A stretch of DNA of 64,000 bases from Acidobacteriota bacterium. Lineage in GTDB: Bacteria > Acidobacteriota > Terriglobia > Bryobacterales > Bryobacteraceae. Positions 36,971 through 46,439 of this stretch are shown one piece after another (the first letter of the stretch is position 1; every line of letters begins with the position of its first letter). A program made the position numbers and the translations under genes. A model generated the notes under the pieces. That model made no database searches. It saw nothing but the letters and a program-made list of their open reading frames with translations, and had not been told where the DNA came from. The DNA lies in the NCBI GenBank assembly GCA_016185425.1, contig JACPNQ010000002.1, positions 79,808-143,807 on the forward strand. The letters are read 5' to 3'.

Positions 36971-38326
36971 TTAGGGCGCATTGCAGTCTAACACGCGCCG
37001 CGTTGGCATCCTCTTCCGGATTTCAAAGATAACAAGTATGAACGCCGCGGCCATCGCCAGAGTACTGGCAAGCGCGATTCCGGGAACTCCCATCCACCGC
37101 ATCAGGAAGTAGTCCCCGGCCGCGTTCAACACGGCGGTTACCAACGCCACACGAAGCAGCAGCGCATTCGCACCCATGGCCGATACCAGCCGCAAAGCCA
37201 TCGCAAGCAGGAGCGCCACGGGCACCTGGGGCAGCGAGTACCGTTGCGTGGAAGCGATCAGTTGCGCCGTATCTGTCGTGAATACGTTTCGCTGAAAAAC
37301 CAATGCCACGAGTTCGGAAGAAAACAGGATCATCGTTGCACAGAGCGGGATCGAGATCAGCAGTATCAGCCTGCTTTGTTCTTGCAGCGTCTCGCGGATC
37401 GCGCTCCAGTTCCCGGCGGAGACCAGGCGCGAGAACACAGGCAGGATGGCCGTCCCCAATGCGCCCCCTGCGACCGCGGCAATCACGGCGGCCAGCTTTA
37501 TTCCGTAATTCAACGCCGATACGCTCCCGCCGGGCAGAGTTGCGGCCATCGCCTGGTCCAGCATCAGGTTCCCGCCGCTGATCGCTGCGGCCGCGATCAG
37601 GGGAAGGTACTGCTCCATCACAGACGCGATCGCGCTGTCCCTTCCCTTCCACCGGGGCAGGAGCCGTATCCCGGCCCGCCGAACCGCTCCACCCAGCACC
37701 AGAAGCTCCAGCATCACGCCGGCAAGGGTCGCCCACACAAGGATCCACACGTTCGCGCCCGGCTTGGCGAACAACAAGGCGAACACGGTGGTCAAAGGAG
37801 TGATTCCCACGGCCAGCGAACTCGCCTTGAACCGTTCCTCGGAGATGAGCGCCGCCCGCCACATGACAGCCAATCCGCCACATGGGACGAGAAGTAGCAG
37901 CCAGCAAAACATCTCCAGGGACAAGGCCCGCTTCCCTTCCTCGAAGCCGGAGGCGATCAACCCGACGAATAGCGGCGCGCCAATCGCCAGAACCACCGCC
38001 GTGCCCGCCAGCAGAGAGAGCACAAGTAGCGTGACGCTGCCGTGGAGGCGTTCCATCGCCGCCCTGCCGCGAGACTCGCGCGCGGCGATCAACGCGGGAA
38101 CCAGCGCCGCCGGGAGCGAACCGGCAACGACATCGGAAAAGAAGGCCGGCAGCGAGAATGCCGCCAGAAACGCGTCCAGTTGATCGCCCGCGCCAAACCG
38201 GCTCGCCATCAACACGATCTTCACCGCGCCGGCAAGTTTGGCCGCGGCGAGAAATCCGCCTACGACAAGCGTCTGCGTAAATAATCTCGACTGCCCATTT
38301 ACCGTGCGTTTTATCGCGGCGAACAT
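36971..38326 (-). CDS. MurJ/MviN-like lipid flippase
   Basis: About 451 residues and 12-14 spans of the MOP superfamily. Marks include KIVLMASRFGAGDQLDAFLAAFSLP near the N-terminus and the typical YGIKLAAVIAAVAGGALGTAILPVFS cut at its centre. It would flip a lipid-linked glycan across the inner membrane; in this locus that is probably the polysaccharide repeat unit, not necessarily lipid II. The ATG at 38326 follows AGGA and leaves 27 bases to the divergent glycosyltransferase; an upstream ATG at 38374 would overlap that gene. Confidence 0.85.
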   Translation of the reverse strand: MFAAIKRTVNGQSRLFTQTLVVGGFLAAAKLAGAVKIVLMASRFGAGDQLDAFLAAFSLPAFFSDVVAGSLPAALVPALIAARESRGRAAMERLHGSVTLLVLSLLAGTAVVLAIGAPLFVGLIASGFEEGKRALSLEMFCWLLLLVPCGGLAVMWRAALISEERFKASSLAVGITPLTTVFALLFAKPGANVWILVWATLAGVMLELLVLGGAVRRAGIRLLPRWKGRDSAIASVMEQYLPLIAAAAISGGNLMLDQAMAATLPGGSVSALNYGIKLAAVIAAVAGGALGTAILPVFSRLVSAGNWSAIRETLQEQSRLILLISIPLCATMILFSSELVALVFQRNVFTTDTAQLIASTQRYSLPQVPVALLLAMALRLVSAMGANALLLRVALVTAVLNAAGDYFLMRWMGVPGIALASTLAMAAAFILVIFEIRKRMPTRRVLDCNAP

Positions 38327-38353
38327 TCGAGAAATCCTGTACACTCCTTCGGC

Positions 38354-39424
38354 ATGCGTGTGGCGATCGTTCACTATTGGCTGGTCAATATGCGGGGCGG
38401 TGAGAAGGTCATTGAAGCTCTCTGCCGATTGTTCCCCGAAGCCGAACTGTTCACACTTTTCTATGAACCGGACCGTGTGTCGCCGCTAATTCGCTCCCGC
38501 CGGGTCACCGCATCGTTCCTGAATCCACTCCGCAAGCATTATCGCGCTGTGCTGCCGTTAATGCCACTTGCGCTGGAGTCGTTCGATCTTCGAAAGTTCG
38601 ATCTCGTGATCAGCAGCGAGTCCGGGCCCGCGAAGGGGATCGTCACCTCCGCCTCGACTCGCCACATCTGTTATTGCCATACACCCATGCGTTATTTATG
38701 GGATCTCTATCCGGACTATCTTCACGAGTGGACCTCGAACCCGTTGAAGCGGGCAGCCATAGCCCTGTTCGGCAACTATCTTAGGATTTGGGATTACGCC
38801 GCATCCGCCCGCGTCGACAACTTCATCGCCAACAGCGCGAATGTGCAGCGGCGGATACAGAAGGCGTACCGGCGGGAATCGACGGTGATTCACCCGCCTG
38901 TCGACGTCGCGGCATTCTCCTGGCAACCGGCGGAAGACTACTATTTGATCGTGTCCGAACTGGTGGCTTACAAGCGAATTGAACTCGCCTTGCGGGTATG
39001 TAGCCGAATGGGGCGGCGGTTGGTGGTCGTTGGGGACGGACCGGAGCGGCGGCGTCTTTCGGCACTCACCTCCAGCGGCATTTCGTTTCGCGGCAGAGTT
39101 TCAGATGAGGAACTACGCGGCCTATACTCGCGATGCCGCGCGCTGATCGTTCCGGGAGAGGAAGATTTCGGAATTACGGCGGTTGAGGCGCTGGCGAGCG
39201 GGAAGCCCGTTGTCGCTCTCGGACGTGGTGGAGTGCTCGAGATTGCGACGGTGCCCGGTGCCGGATACTTCTTCGATGAGCCGTCGGAATCCGGATTGGA
39301 AAGCGCCCTGATTCAATTTGAGGAGTCCGAAGTGGACCGGGAGGCTTTGCAGGCCCACGCCAGCCAGTTTTCCGAAGAGGTGTTCCGGGAGAAGGTCTCC
39401 TCGTTGTTGTTGACACCCGGATGA
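38354..39424 (+). CDS. GT4-family glycosyltransferase (mannosyl/rhamnosyl-transferase-like)
   Basis: 356 residues, GT-B fold. MRVAIVHYWLVNMRGGEKVIEAL opens the N-terminal domain; ICYCHTPMRYLWDLYPDYL is a segment common in this subgroup. The donor domain has YLIVSELVAYKRIELALR, VVVGDGPERRRL and PGEEDFGITAVEALASGKPVVAL. It is divergent from the MurJ-like gene and probably part of the same surface glycan pathway. The downstream region is gene-poor. Confidence 0.88.
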   Translation: MRVAIVHYWLVNMRGGEKVIEALCRLFPEAELFTLFYEPDRVSPLIRSRRVTASFLNPLRKHYRAVLPLMPLALESFDLRKFDLVISSESGPAKGIVTSASTRHICYCHTPMRYLWDLYPDYLHEWTSNPLKRAAIALFGNYLRIWDYAASARVDNFIANSANVQRRIQKAYRRESTVIHPPVDVAAFSWQPAEDYYLIVSELVAYKRIELALRVCSRMGRRLVVVGDGPERRRLSALTSSGISFRGRVSDEELRGLYSRCRALIVPGEEDFGITAVEALASGKPVVALGRGGVLEIATVPGAGYFFDEPSESGLESALIQFEESEVDREALQAHASQFSEEVFREKVSSLLLTPG

Positions 39425-39932
39425 TATCCCCGATCGAGCGAGGTTAGACATAGCACGGCTAGCGAGGCTTTTTGCGCCGGTGACGCGCCGGTCTTTGACC
39501 GGTCGGCCGTATATCTGCCGGACAAGTCCGCGCCAAACGTCTGGCTTCTCCTCGGCAGTCGCTGGCCTGCCCGCGAAGATGATTTTGTCGACGTAGTCCC
39601 ACTCCAGCGCCTCCTGATTCTCGTCCGGTCGTAGTTCCGTGGAGTGACTGCCTTTCGCGTCGCCCAATACCAGAATGGGCCGGTGCAAGCCATGTTTTCG
39701 GATTGCCACGGCTGGTGTTTCGTCATACCAAACCATAGTCCTCATCACTCCGATTCGCATGGAGACAATCGTACACCTCGCGGGGTCTCGATTTAATGCC
39801 GGAAAAGGCAAAACGACCATCGGCGGAATACCGGCTATTGGCTTCGAGGAATTGTTGCGGCGCTAACAACGCGCGGCAAATATGGTCCAGGGGTCTAATT
39901 AACGCAGCGAGATTGGCCGATGTATCTCTTAG
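39425..39932. other. Gene-poor stretch with a possible truncated reading frame
   Basis: No confident gene. On the minus strand a frame from ATG 39760 encodes VWYDETPAVAIRKHGLHRP, ILVLGDAKGSHSTELRPDE and VDKIIFAGRPATAEEK, which looks protein-like. The frame runs on into the antisense of the glycosyltransferase, suggesting its natural C-terminus is lost. I do not recognise a family. It could be a remnant of a gene cut at the glycosyltransferase border, or chance. Confidence 0.3.
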
Positions 39933-40223
39933 GTGCCCGAAGCTGGTAATCTTATGTTCCACCTGAGACTCAGCCACCAAGATAGACCGCGTGCAATCCA
40001 GGTCGAATCCGCCCACGAAGCCGCAATCAGATACATAATCGCCGTAAATGGCCGGCGCGGCTCTCACCTGCCGCGCTGCCTGCCGGGCTCCTTCATAGAC
40101 GTAACTGGACCGGATGGGAGGCTCGTGTCAGTGACCTACGAACAGGCATGGGCGTGGTTGCGGTGCGAGCAGGAGTGGCTGGAGCGCGGTGATCCTTCCG
40201 CCGTGCACGGCAACTCGAACTAA
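39933..40223 (+). CDS. Hypothetical small protein
   Basis: 96 residues from a GTG (or 89 from the ATG at 39954). The sequence AIRYIIAVNGRRGSHLPRCL, PGSFIDVTGPDGRLVSVTYE and AWAWLRCEQEWLER has plausible secondary structure and normal codon use. It has no signal peptide or membrane span and no family I recognise. It stands alone in a gene-poor region. Confidence 0.4.
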   Translation: MPEAGNLMFHLRLSHQDRPRAIQVESAHEAAIRYIIAVNGRRGSHLPRCLPGSFIDVTGPDGRLVSVTYEQAWAWLRCEQEWLERGDPSAVHGNSN

Positions 40224-40242
40224 TCCGCCTTACCAACCGCGC

Positions 40243-40257
40243 AACTGACGGTCAGTT
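40243..40257. repeat. Perfect 15-base palindrome
   Basis: AACTGAC-G-GTCAGTT, in the 237-base gap between two small genes. It could be a protein-binding site or the stem of a short hairpin. The rest of the gap (40224-40460) holds nothing I can assign apart from the AGGAG ribosome site before 40461. Confidence 0.3.
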
Positions 40258-40460
40258 ACTCGCTTGCTCACTTGTGGCTGCGGTCTCCGGTACTGAGTCG
40301 CGAAGGCCGTGAACTGCTCCATTGCATCAAGCTCACGCGGACATAGTAATTCGCGAGGTATGATGCCAGTTGGCGTTTACTCCGCTGGATCGGAGTCACT
40401 GAAGTCGCGACGGCAAGAAGCCGATAGAGTTATGAGACCCGAACATCCAGGAGACCGATC

Positions 40461-40928
40461 ATGAGAAATGCTATCGCCGTCGCGCTCTGTCTAGTGCTGC
40501 CGGCGGCTTCCTTCCCCGCCAATGGGGGTCACAAAGTCAATTATGATGGCGGCTCGATTTCGAGCGTCAAGCCGGGAACCAACCTCCGCATCTTTGTCAG
40601 CGGCGAGTCGATCCGGCTGATGAAAGACGATATGCACGTTGCAACGATTCCGCCGGCGGCAGTCACCGAGCTCAGCTATGGCCAGGACGTTCACCGCCGC
40701 GTCGGCGCCGCAATCGGATTGGCCGTTGTCTCGTTCGGGATCGGCGCGTTGATGGCGCTCGCCAAGTCCAAGAAACACTATATCGGCCTCACGTGGGATG
40801 ACAAAGGGAAGAAGGGCGGTATTGCGTTCCAGGCCAATAAGGACGATTATCGCGGGCTGCTCGCCGGACTGGAGGGAGTGACCGGAAAGAAGGCAGTCAA
40901 TACGGATGCGATGACGGTAAAGAATTAG
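40461..40928 (+). CDS. Hypothetical secreted/membrane protein
   Basis: 155 residues, ATG preceded by CCAGGAGACC. The signal peptide (NAIAVALCLVLPAASFPANG) is followed by a beta-rich part (NLRIFVSGESIRLMKDDMHVATIP), then a hydrophobic segment (VGAAIGLAVVSFGIGALMALA, about 93-113), and a Lys/Asp-rich end. This layout resembles small acidobacterial proteins with a central glycine-rich membrane helix. The function is unknown. The HNH-like gene begins seven bases after it. Confidence 0.6.
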   Translation: MRNAIAVALCLVLPAASFPANGGHKVNYDGGSISSVKPGTNLRIFVSGESIRLMKDDMHVATIPPAAVTELSYGQDVHRRVGAAIGLAVVSFGIGALMALAKSKKHYIGLTWDDKGKKGGIAFQANKDDYRGLLAGLEGVTGKKAVNTDAMTVKN

Positions 40929-40935
40929 GGGCGCT

Positions 40936-41364
40936 ATGGAATCAGGTCTGTTGCGACGAGTTTCAATTTCGATTCTGTCATTACTGTTGCTCTTTGGCTT
41001 GAATCCGTTCGCGGAGGCGAAAGGCCGGGCGTCCGGCTCTAGCCCGCGTATCCGGTCCGCCACTCCGGGAGCGCGGCGCAGCTCAGCAGTCAAGTCCACT
41101 CGAACAAGCGCAAAGACGGCTCGCCCCTCCGGTAAGTGCCACAACTGCTCACGCGATGACAAAGGGCGTATTCGACGAACGAGCGCCGCACGCACTGCTT
41201 TCCGAAAATCCAATCCTTGTCCGTCGACCGGTCGAACCTCCGGCCGCTGTCCAGGCTATGTTATCGATCACCGAAAGGCTCTTAAACGCGGCGGGCCGGA
41301 TTCGCCGGAGAACATGCAGTGGCAGACAAAGGCTGCTGCAAAGGCGAAGGATCGGATCGAATAA
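40936..41364 (+). CDS. Secreted HNH-like nuclease-fold protein
   Basis: 142 residues. The signal peptide (ISILSLLLLFGLNPFAEA) is followed by a basic, Ser/Arg-rich linker. The C-terminal ~75 residues carry a possible zinc site (CHNCSRDDKGRI) and an HNH-like core: GRCPGYVIDHRKALKRGGPD, then SPENMQWQTKAAAKAKD. The D-H pair and the following N-x-Q are the usual HNH landmarks. The family occurs as small exported putative nucleases; activity is not shown. It is likely co-transcribed with the preceding secreted protein. Confidence 0.68.
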   Translation: MESGLLRRVSISILSLLLLFGLNPFAEAKGRASGSSPRIRSATPGARRSSAVKSTRTSAKTARPSGKCHNCSRDDKGRIRRTSAARTAFRKSNPCPSTGRTSGRCPGYVIDHRKALKRGGPDSPENMQWQTKAAAKAKDRIE

Positions 41365-41421
41365 ACGTGAGGAACGCTAGACCCACGTTAGGCATAAGCC
41401 CTGCATAATCAATAAATAAAG

Positions 41422-41497
<76 letters not shown>

Positions 41498-41509
41498 ACG
41501 AACAAAACT

Positions 41510-43024
<1,515 letters not shown>

Positions 43025-43036
43025 GCAGTTATCGTA

Positions 43037-44035
43037 TCAAGGCAGCTTGATGCGGACCTGCGCCGTCACGCCCGGTTTAATCGCCGGGTCCGGGCTCCCG
43101 AACATCACATACACGCGCCCTTTTTCAATCCGGCTGATCTCCGCGTTCAACGGTTCCGACGCAAACTCGGCTAGGATCACCAGCGCCGCCTGCCCCGGCT
43201 GCAGCTTCGCCAGCACCGGCGGCTCCAGCTCCAAAACCACCTGCAACTGCCCCAGGTCGGTCCCGATACGGAAGACGTTATCCTCGCCCGTCTTCACGTC
43301 CACGCCCGCCTCGCCCTTCCGCTCCAGCACCACGCCGTCCACCGGCGAATGCATCTGCGTCGCCTGCAAATTACTGTCCGCTTCCTCCAACTCCGCGCTC
43401 CTCTCCTCCGCCGTCTTCTTCGCCGACTCTATCTCCTTCGTCAACGCAGCCACCCGCGCCTCCGCTAACTTAGCCCGCGCCGACGCGCTCTCATGCTCCG
43501 CCTTCGCTGTCGCAAAGTCTTTCACGGCTTTCTCCCATGTCAGCCGCGGCGTCGCCCCCTGTGCGTGCAGCATCTCCTGCCGTTGCGCCAGCCGCTCCGT
43601 CCGTGAGTAATCGTCGTGAATCCGCGCAAGCTCCGCCTGCCCGCGCGAGGCGTCCAGCCGTGCCGCCAGCATCTGGCTCTCCAACACATTCACCCTCTCC
43701 TGCGCTTTGTCCGCTATCTCCCTTGCCTTCTCTTGCGCCCCCTGCAGCGACGGATTCGCAACCCGCGCAATTAACTGCCCCTCGAAAACTTCCTCTCCCA
43801 CCATCACCAGGTACTCCGCGATCGTCCCGTCGCTCGGTGCCTGCACGCCCACAACTTCCCTCGCCTCCACCTTCCCCGGCAAGCTCAACTCCGTTCCCGA
43901 TGCCAGCGCCGGCGGGGGCGTCACAGGCGCCTGTTGCACTGGTGCCGGAGCCTGCCGTTTCCATACGGCAATTGCCCCCGCCGCGACGGCTAACAGGATG
44001 ACAATTCCACCGAAGAGTGCCCATTTGCCGCGCAT
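43037..44035 (-). CDS. HlyD/RND-type periplasmic adaptor protein
   Basis: 332 residues. One N-terminal anchor (ALFGGIVILLAVAAGAIAVW), a lipoyl half (AREVVGVQAPSDGTIAEYLV), a long coiled coil (about 100-220), the second lipoyl half (MHSPVDGVVLERKGEAGVDV), and a beta-barrel (QVVLELEPPVLAKLQPGQAA). It would join an inner-membrane pump to an outer-membrane channel, but no pump gene adjoins. Fumarase lies 12 bases downstream on the same strand; the chromate transporter is divergent. Confidence 0.85.
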   Translation of the reverse strand: MRGKWALFGGIVILLAVAAGAIAVWKRQAPAPVQQAPVTPPPALASGTELSLPGKVEAREVVGVQAPSDGTIAEYLVMVGEEVFEGQLIARVANPSLQGAQEKAREIADKAQERVNVLESQMLAARLDASRGQAELARIHDDYSRTERLAQRQEMLHAQGATPRLTWEKAVKDFATAKAEHESASARAKLAEARVAALTKEIESAKKTAEERSAELEEADSNLQATQMHSPVDGVVLERKGEAGVDVKTGEDNVFRIGTDLGQLQVVLELEPPVLAKLQPGQAALVILAEFASEPLNAEISRIEKGRVYVMFGSPDPAIKPGVTAQVRIKLP

Positions 44036-44061
44036 AAACCCATGGTACAGTAGCGGCGTTC

Positions 44062-44589
44062 ATGGTCTCCTGGGCTCAATTCCTCTCCGAATTCGCACGC
44101 GCCGGCAACCTCACTCTCGGCGGCGGCCAGCCTATGATAGCGGAGCTGCAACGCCGCATCATGCACGAGCGCCGCTGGCTTCCGGCCGAAGATTTCGGCC
44201 TCCTCTACTCCATCGCGCGTCTCACGCCTGGTACCAACATTCTCGCCTTCATCGCCGCCACGGCCACACGCTTGAAGGGCCCCGCCGGCGGTGTCATTGC
44301 GGTTATCGCCGGCACACTCCCAGCCGCACTGGTTATCTGGCTGATGACGCTTTTCTTCGATGCCTGGAGTTCGAATAGATGGGTCGCAACGGCCTTCATC
44401 GGCGCGATGGCCGCCGTCGTGGCCTTAATCGCTGCTAGCGCCTGGCAGCTCCTCGGTCCGCACCGCAACAATGTGCTCATACTCGTCCTCTTCTTCGCCG
44501 CCTTGACTCTCGGGCTCTCCAACACCGCCGGACCTGTGACCATCCTCTTAAGCGCCGCCGCCATCGGCGCATGCAGGCCCCCAAAATGA
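44062..44589 (+). CDS. Chromate transporter (CHR family), N-terminal half protein
   Basis: 175 residues with five or six spans. The CHR marks are FARAGNLTLGGGQPMIAELQRRI and YSIARLTPGTNILAFIAATA. Short-chain CHR proteins occur as pairs that together equal one long ChrA. Its stop (AAAATGA) overlaps the ATG of the second half. Chromate efflux is the usual activity; a sulfate or other anion role is possible. Confidence 0.88.
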   Translation: MVSWAQFLSEFARAGNLTLGGGQPMIAELQRRIMHERRWLPAEDFGLLYSIARLTPGTNILAFIAATATRLKGPAGGVIAVIAGTLPAALVIWLMTLFFDAWSSNRWVATAFIGAMAAVVALIAASAWQLLGPHRNNVLILVLFFAALTLGLSNTAGPVTILLSAAAIGACRPPK

Positions 44590-45116
44590 ACGTCTTCACG
44601 TTATACCTCCTCCTCGTAAAGGCCACCCTAACCTCCTTCACAGGCGGCACTTCCCTCCCCTCCATTCGGCAGGATCTCGTCGTCGACCGCCACGCCATCA
44701 CGGACGCCCAGCTCTCTACCGCGGTCGCCATCTCCCGCATCGGCCCTGGTCCCAACGGATCGTATGTAATCTGCATCGGCCACTACATCGCTGGGCCCGC
44801 TGGCGCCGTGGCCGGCTACCTCGCGATGATCACGCCGGCCTTCCTCGCGATTCTCTTCTTGAAGCTCCTGGAGGGCCGAACCGGCCACCCCCGCGCCCGT
44901 GGAGCAATTCTAGGTCTGACAGCCGCCGCTGCCGGGCTGATGCTGGCCAACGGCTGGCCAATCGCCAGGCTAGCAATCACCTCGCCATTCCAGCTTTTCC
45001 TCTTTGCCGCCGCTCTCGCGGCTTTCCTATACAGGCGGATAGAATCTATCTGGGTAGTCCTTGTCGCTGGGCTGCTTTCCGTGGTGCAAATGTTATACTT
45101 GCAACTGCATGCGTGA
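44586..45116 (+). CDS. Chromate transporter (CHR family), C-terminal half protein
   Basis: 176 residues from the ATG at 44586, which overlaps the first half by four bases; an in-frame ATG 15 bases upstream exists. CHR marks: KATLTSFTGGTSLPSIRQDL and AISRIGPGPNGSYVICIG. The pair forms a heteromeric short-chain transporter. The start of the downstream CxxC protein overlaps this gene by eight bases. Confidence 0.88.
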   Translation: MNVFTLYLLLVKATLTSFTGGTSLPSIRQDLVVDRHAITDAQLSTAVAISRIGPGPNGSYVICIGHYIAGPAGAVAGYLAMITPAFLAILFLKLLEGRTGHPRARGAILGLTAAAAGLMLANGWPIARLAITSPFQLFLFAAALAAFLYRRIESIWVVLVAGLLSVVQMLYLQLHA

Positions 45117-45327
45117 AGTGCGCCTGGGCGATATCCTCGACGATTACTGCGTGAAATGTAAGCGCATCACCAACCACGCCGTCGTCTCGCTGATGAACGA
45201 AAAACCAGCCAAAGTCCGCTGCTGCTCCTGCTATAAGGAACACGACTTCTCCGACTGTGTCGTCCCTCCCACCAAGCGCGAGCTAAAGCTCATGCAGCAA
45301 GCCGCCGCCGAAAAGGCGTCGAAGTAG
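45109..45327 (+). CDS. Small double-CxxC (zinc-ribbon-like) protein
   Basis: 72 residues. YCVKCKRITNHAVV and VRCCSCYKEHDF provide two CxxC pairs about 25 residues apart, a zinc-ribbon layout, followed by a basic helix (KRELKLMQQAAAEKASK). It recalls a conserved acidobacterial hypothetical. It is translation-coupled to the chromate transporter, which may be a clue to metal or redox sensing, but no function can be claimed. Confidence 0.6.
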   Translation: MREVRLGDILDDYCVKCKRITNHAVVSLMNEKPAKVRCCSCYKEHDFSDCVVPPTKRELKLMQQAAAEKASK

Positions 45328-45367
45328 CTCGCCGCTCCTCCGTTAGGCGCACAAGCTCGTTTCTCTT

Positions 45368-45736
45368 TTAACAAATCGGCAGTCTTCGCATTCGGATCGA
45401 GGCCGAATCGACAGAAAGGGCGACTCCGTCCTCAATTTCTGCTTCGCAATCGGTCCATATTTTTTCGAGCAGCCCCGCCTGCGCGACCGCTTTCAATCCC
45501 TCAATTCGGACAAATATCACCGACGGTCCGGCCGACCTCGCTCGTGCGAGTGGGCGTGAAAATCGTGATCGAGCGTGACGCAAACACGGCCGTCGATTCT
45601 AGCGAAATCGAGAATCTCAAAATCGCTAGCGCCGTCCAACCCCCACGTCGGCCACGTGCACGGCATCCCAACCGTGGGAGCGTAGAGTCTTCGGCGCAAG
45701 AGGTGACAATCCTTGGTCCAGCAGAACGCGTCTCAT
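45368..45736 (-). pseudogene. Frameshifted DUF5615 PIN-like toxin
   Basis: The ATG at 45736 overlaps the DUF433 stop. Reading frame one gives RRVLLDQGLSPLAPKTLRSH and WDAVHVADVG, then closes. A second frame carries SDFEILDFARIDGRVCVTLD and HDFHAH; a third carries SAGPSVIFVRIEGLKAVAQA to TAA at 45368. Together they spell a full DUF5615 protein with its acidic residues. One base appears gained in the C-run at 45640-45644 and one lost near 45545-45555. Either the toxin is inactivated or the assembly has two indels. Confidence 0.75.
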
Positions 45737-45975
45737 GCGACGCGGTCGAAATCGCGAACCTCATCGTCAACGGCCACAGCCGCGAAATGGAGGGCCTGCC
45801 GCAAATCCTCTTCTTCCAGAAACGGATACTCGAGGAAAATATCTTCCCTCCCATCATAAGTCGCCAGTATTTCTAAGACCCTGCGGACCGTTACCCGCAT
45901 CCCGCGAATGCACGGCTTTCCGCCGCACTTGCCCGGATCGACGATGATTCGATCAAAACCTGGGACTTGAGGCAT
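45733..45975 (-). CDS. DUF433 antitoxin
   Basis: 80 residues from ATG 45975. DRIIVDPGKCGGKPCIRGMR, VTVRRVLEILA and EDIFLEYPFLEEEDLRQALH match the DUF433 domain, a helix-turn-helix-like antitoxin of the VapB45 type that usually pairs with DUF5615. The reading frame is intact. Its stop overlaps the start of the damaged toxin gene. Confidence 0.85.
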   Translation of the reverse strand: MPQVPGFDRIIVDPGKCGGKPCIRGMRVTVRRVLEILATYDGREDIFLEYPFLEEEDLRQALHFAAVAVDDEVRDFDRVA

Positions 45976-46040
45976 AAGCCCATGATAGCCAACGCCGCGC
46001 ACCGTGAGGTAGCCGACCTAGACCCTCCGGCTCGTCAGTT

Positions 46041-46218
46041 TTCGGTCTGGACTGATAATCTCCATCGAAGGCGGATGCCGCGGCTGCGGCGACTGCTCTC
46101 ACGCGAGCTCAATTCGCCGAGCCAACTCGTCGCTGCCAATTTTCGGCGACATCCCCGTGGCCAGCCGCGACGCCTTCAACCACTCCGCCGTCTGCATCAT
46201 CGCCTGGATCGCATGGCC
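46041..46218 (-). pseudogene. Mutated duplicate of part of the amino-acid permease gene
   Basis: This 178-base stretch aligns without visible gaps to 47301-47478 inside the permease gene, at a constant offset of 1260 bases and in the same frame. Encoded pieces compare as LKASRLATGMSPKIGSDELA here and LQASRLVTGISPRMASDELA there. The Trp codon of the parent (47359-47361) is TGA here (46099-46101). It has no start of its own. It is a decayed partial copy. Confidence 0.75.
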
Positions 46219-46266
46219 GATCCAATGCATGGCAATTCGCTTCAACAGCGACGGGGAACGCCCCTC

Positions 46267-46422
46267 TTAGTCCGCGTCCCCCAGCCGGTAGATAGCTGAC
46301 GCCGAAGTCCCAACTCTAGCTGCAAGCTCTCTTTGTCTCAATCCAGCATTCCTCGATACGCTTAGGATCATCGCCCACTTGAATCGATGGCACTTGATGC
46401 GGCTACGCCGGCTTGGCGGCAT
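46267..46422 (-). CDS. Truncated XRE-type helix-turn-helix protein
   Basis: 51 residues: ATG at 46422, stop at 46267. MPPSRRSRIKCHRFKWAMIL precedes SRNAGLRQRELAARVG and TSASAIYRL, which is the two-helix core of an XRE (Cro/CI) DNA-binding domain. It stops right after the recognition helix, so the end of the domain is missing. It is possibly a leftover of a regulator or antitoxin. Confidence 0.45.
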   Translation of the reverse strand: MPPSRRSRIKCHRFKWAMILSVSRNAGLRQRELAARVGTSASAIYRLGDAD

Positions 46423-46439
46423 GTAGTTTTGATTCGGCC

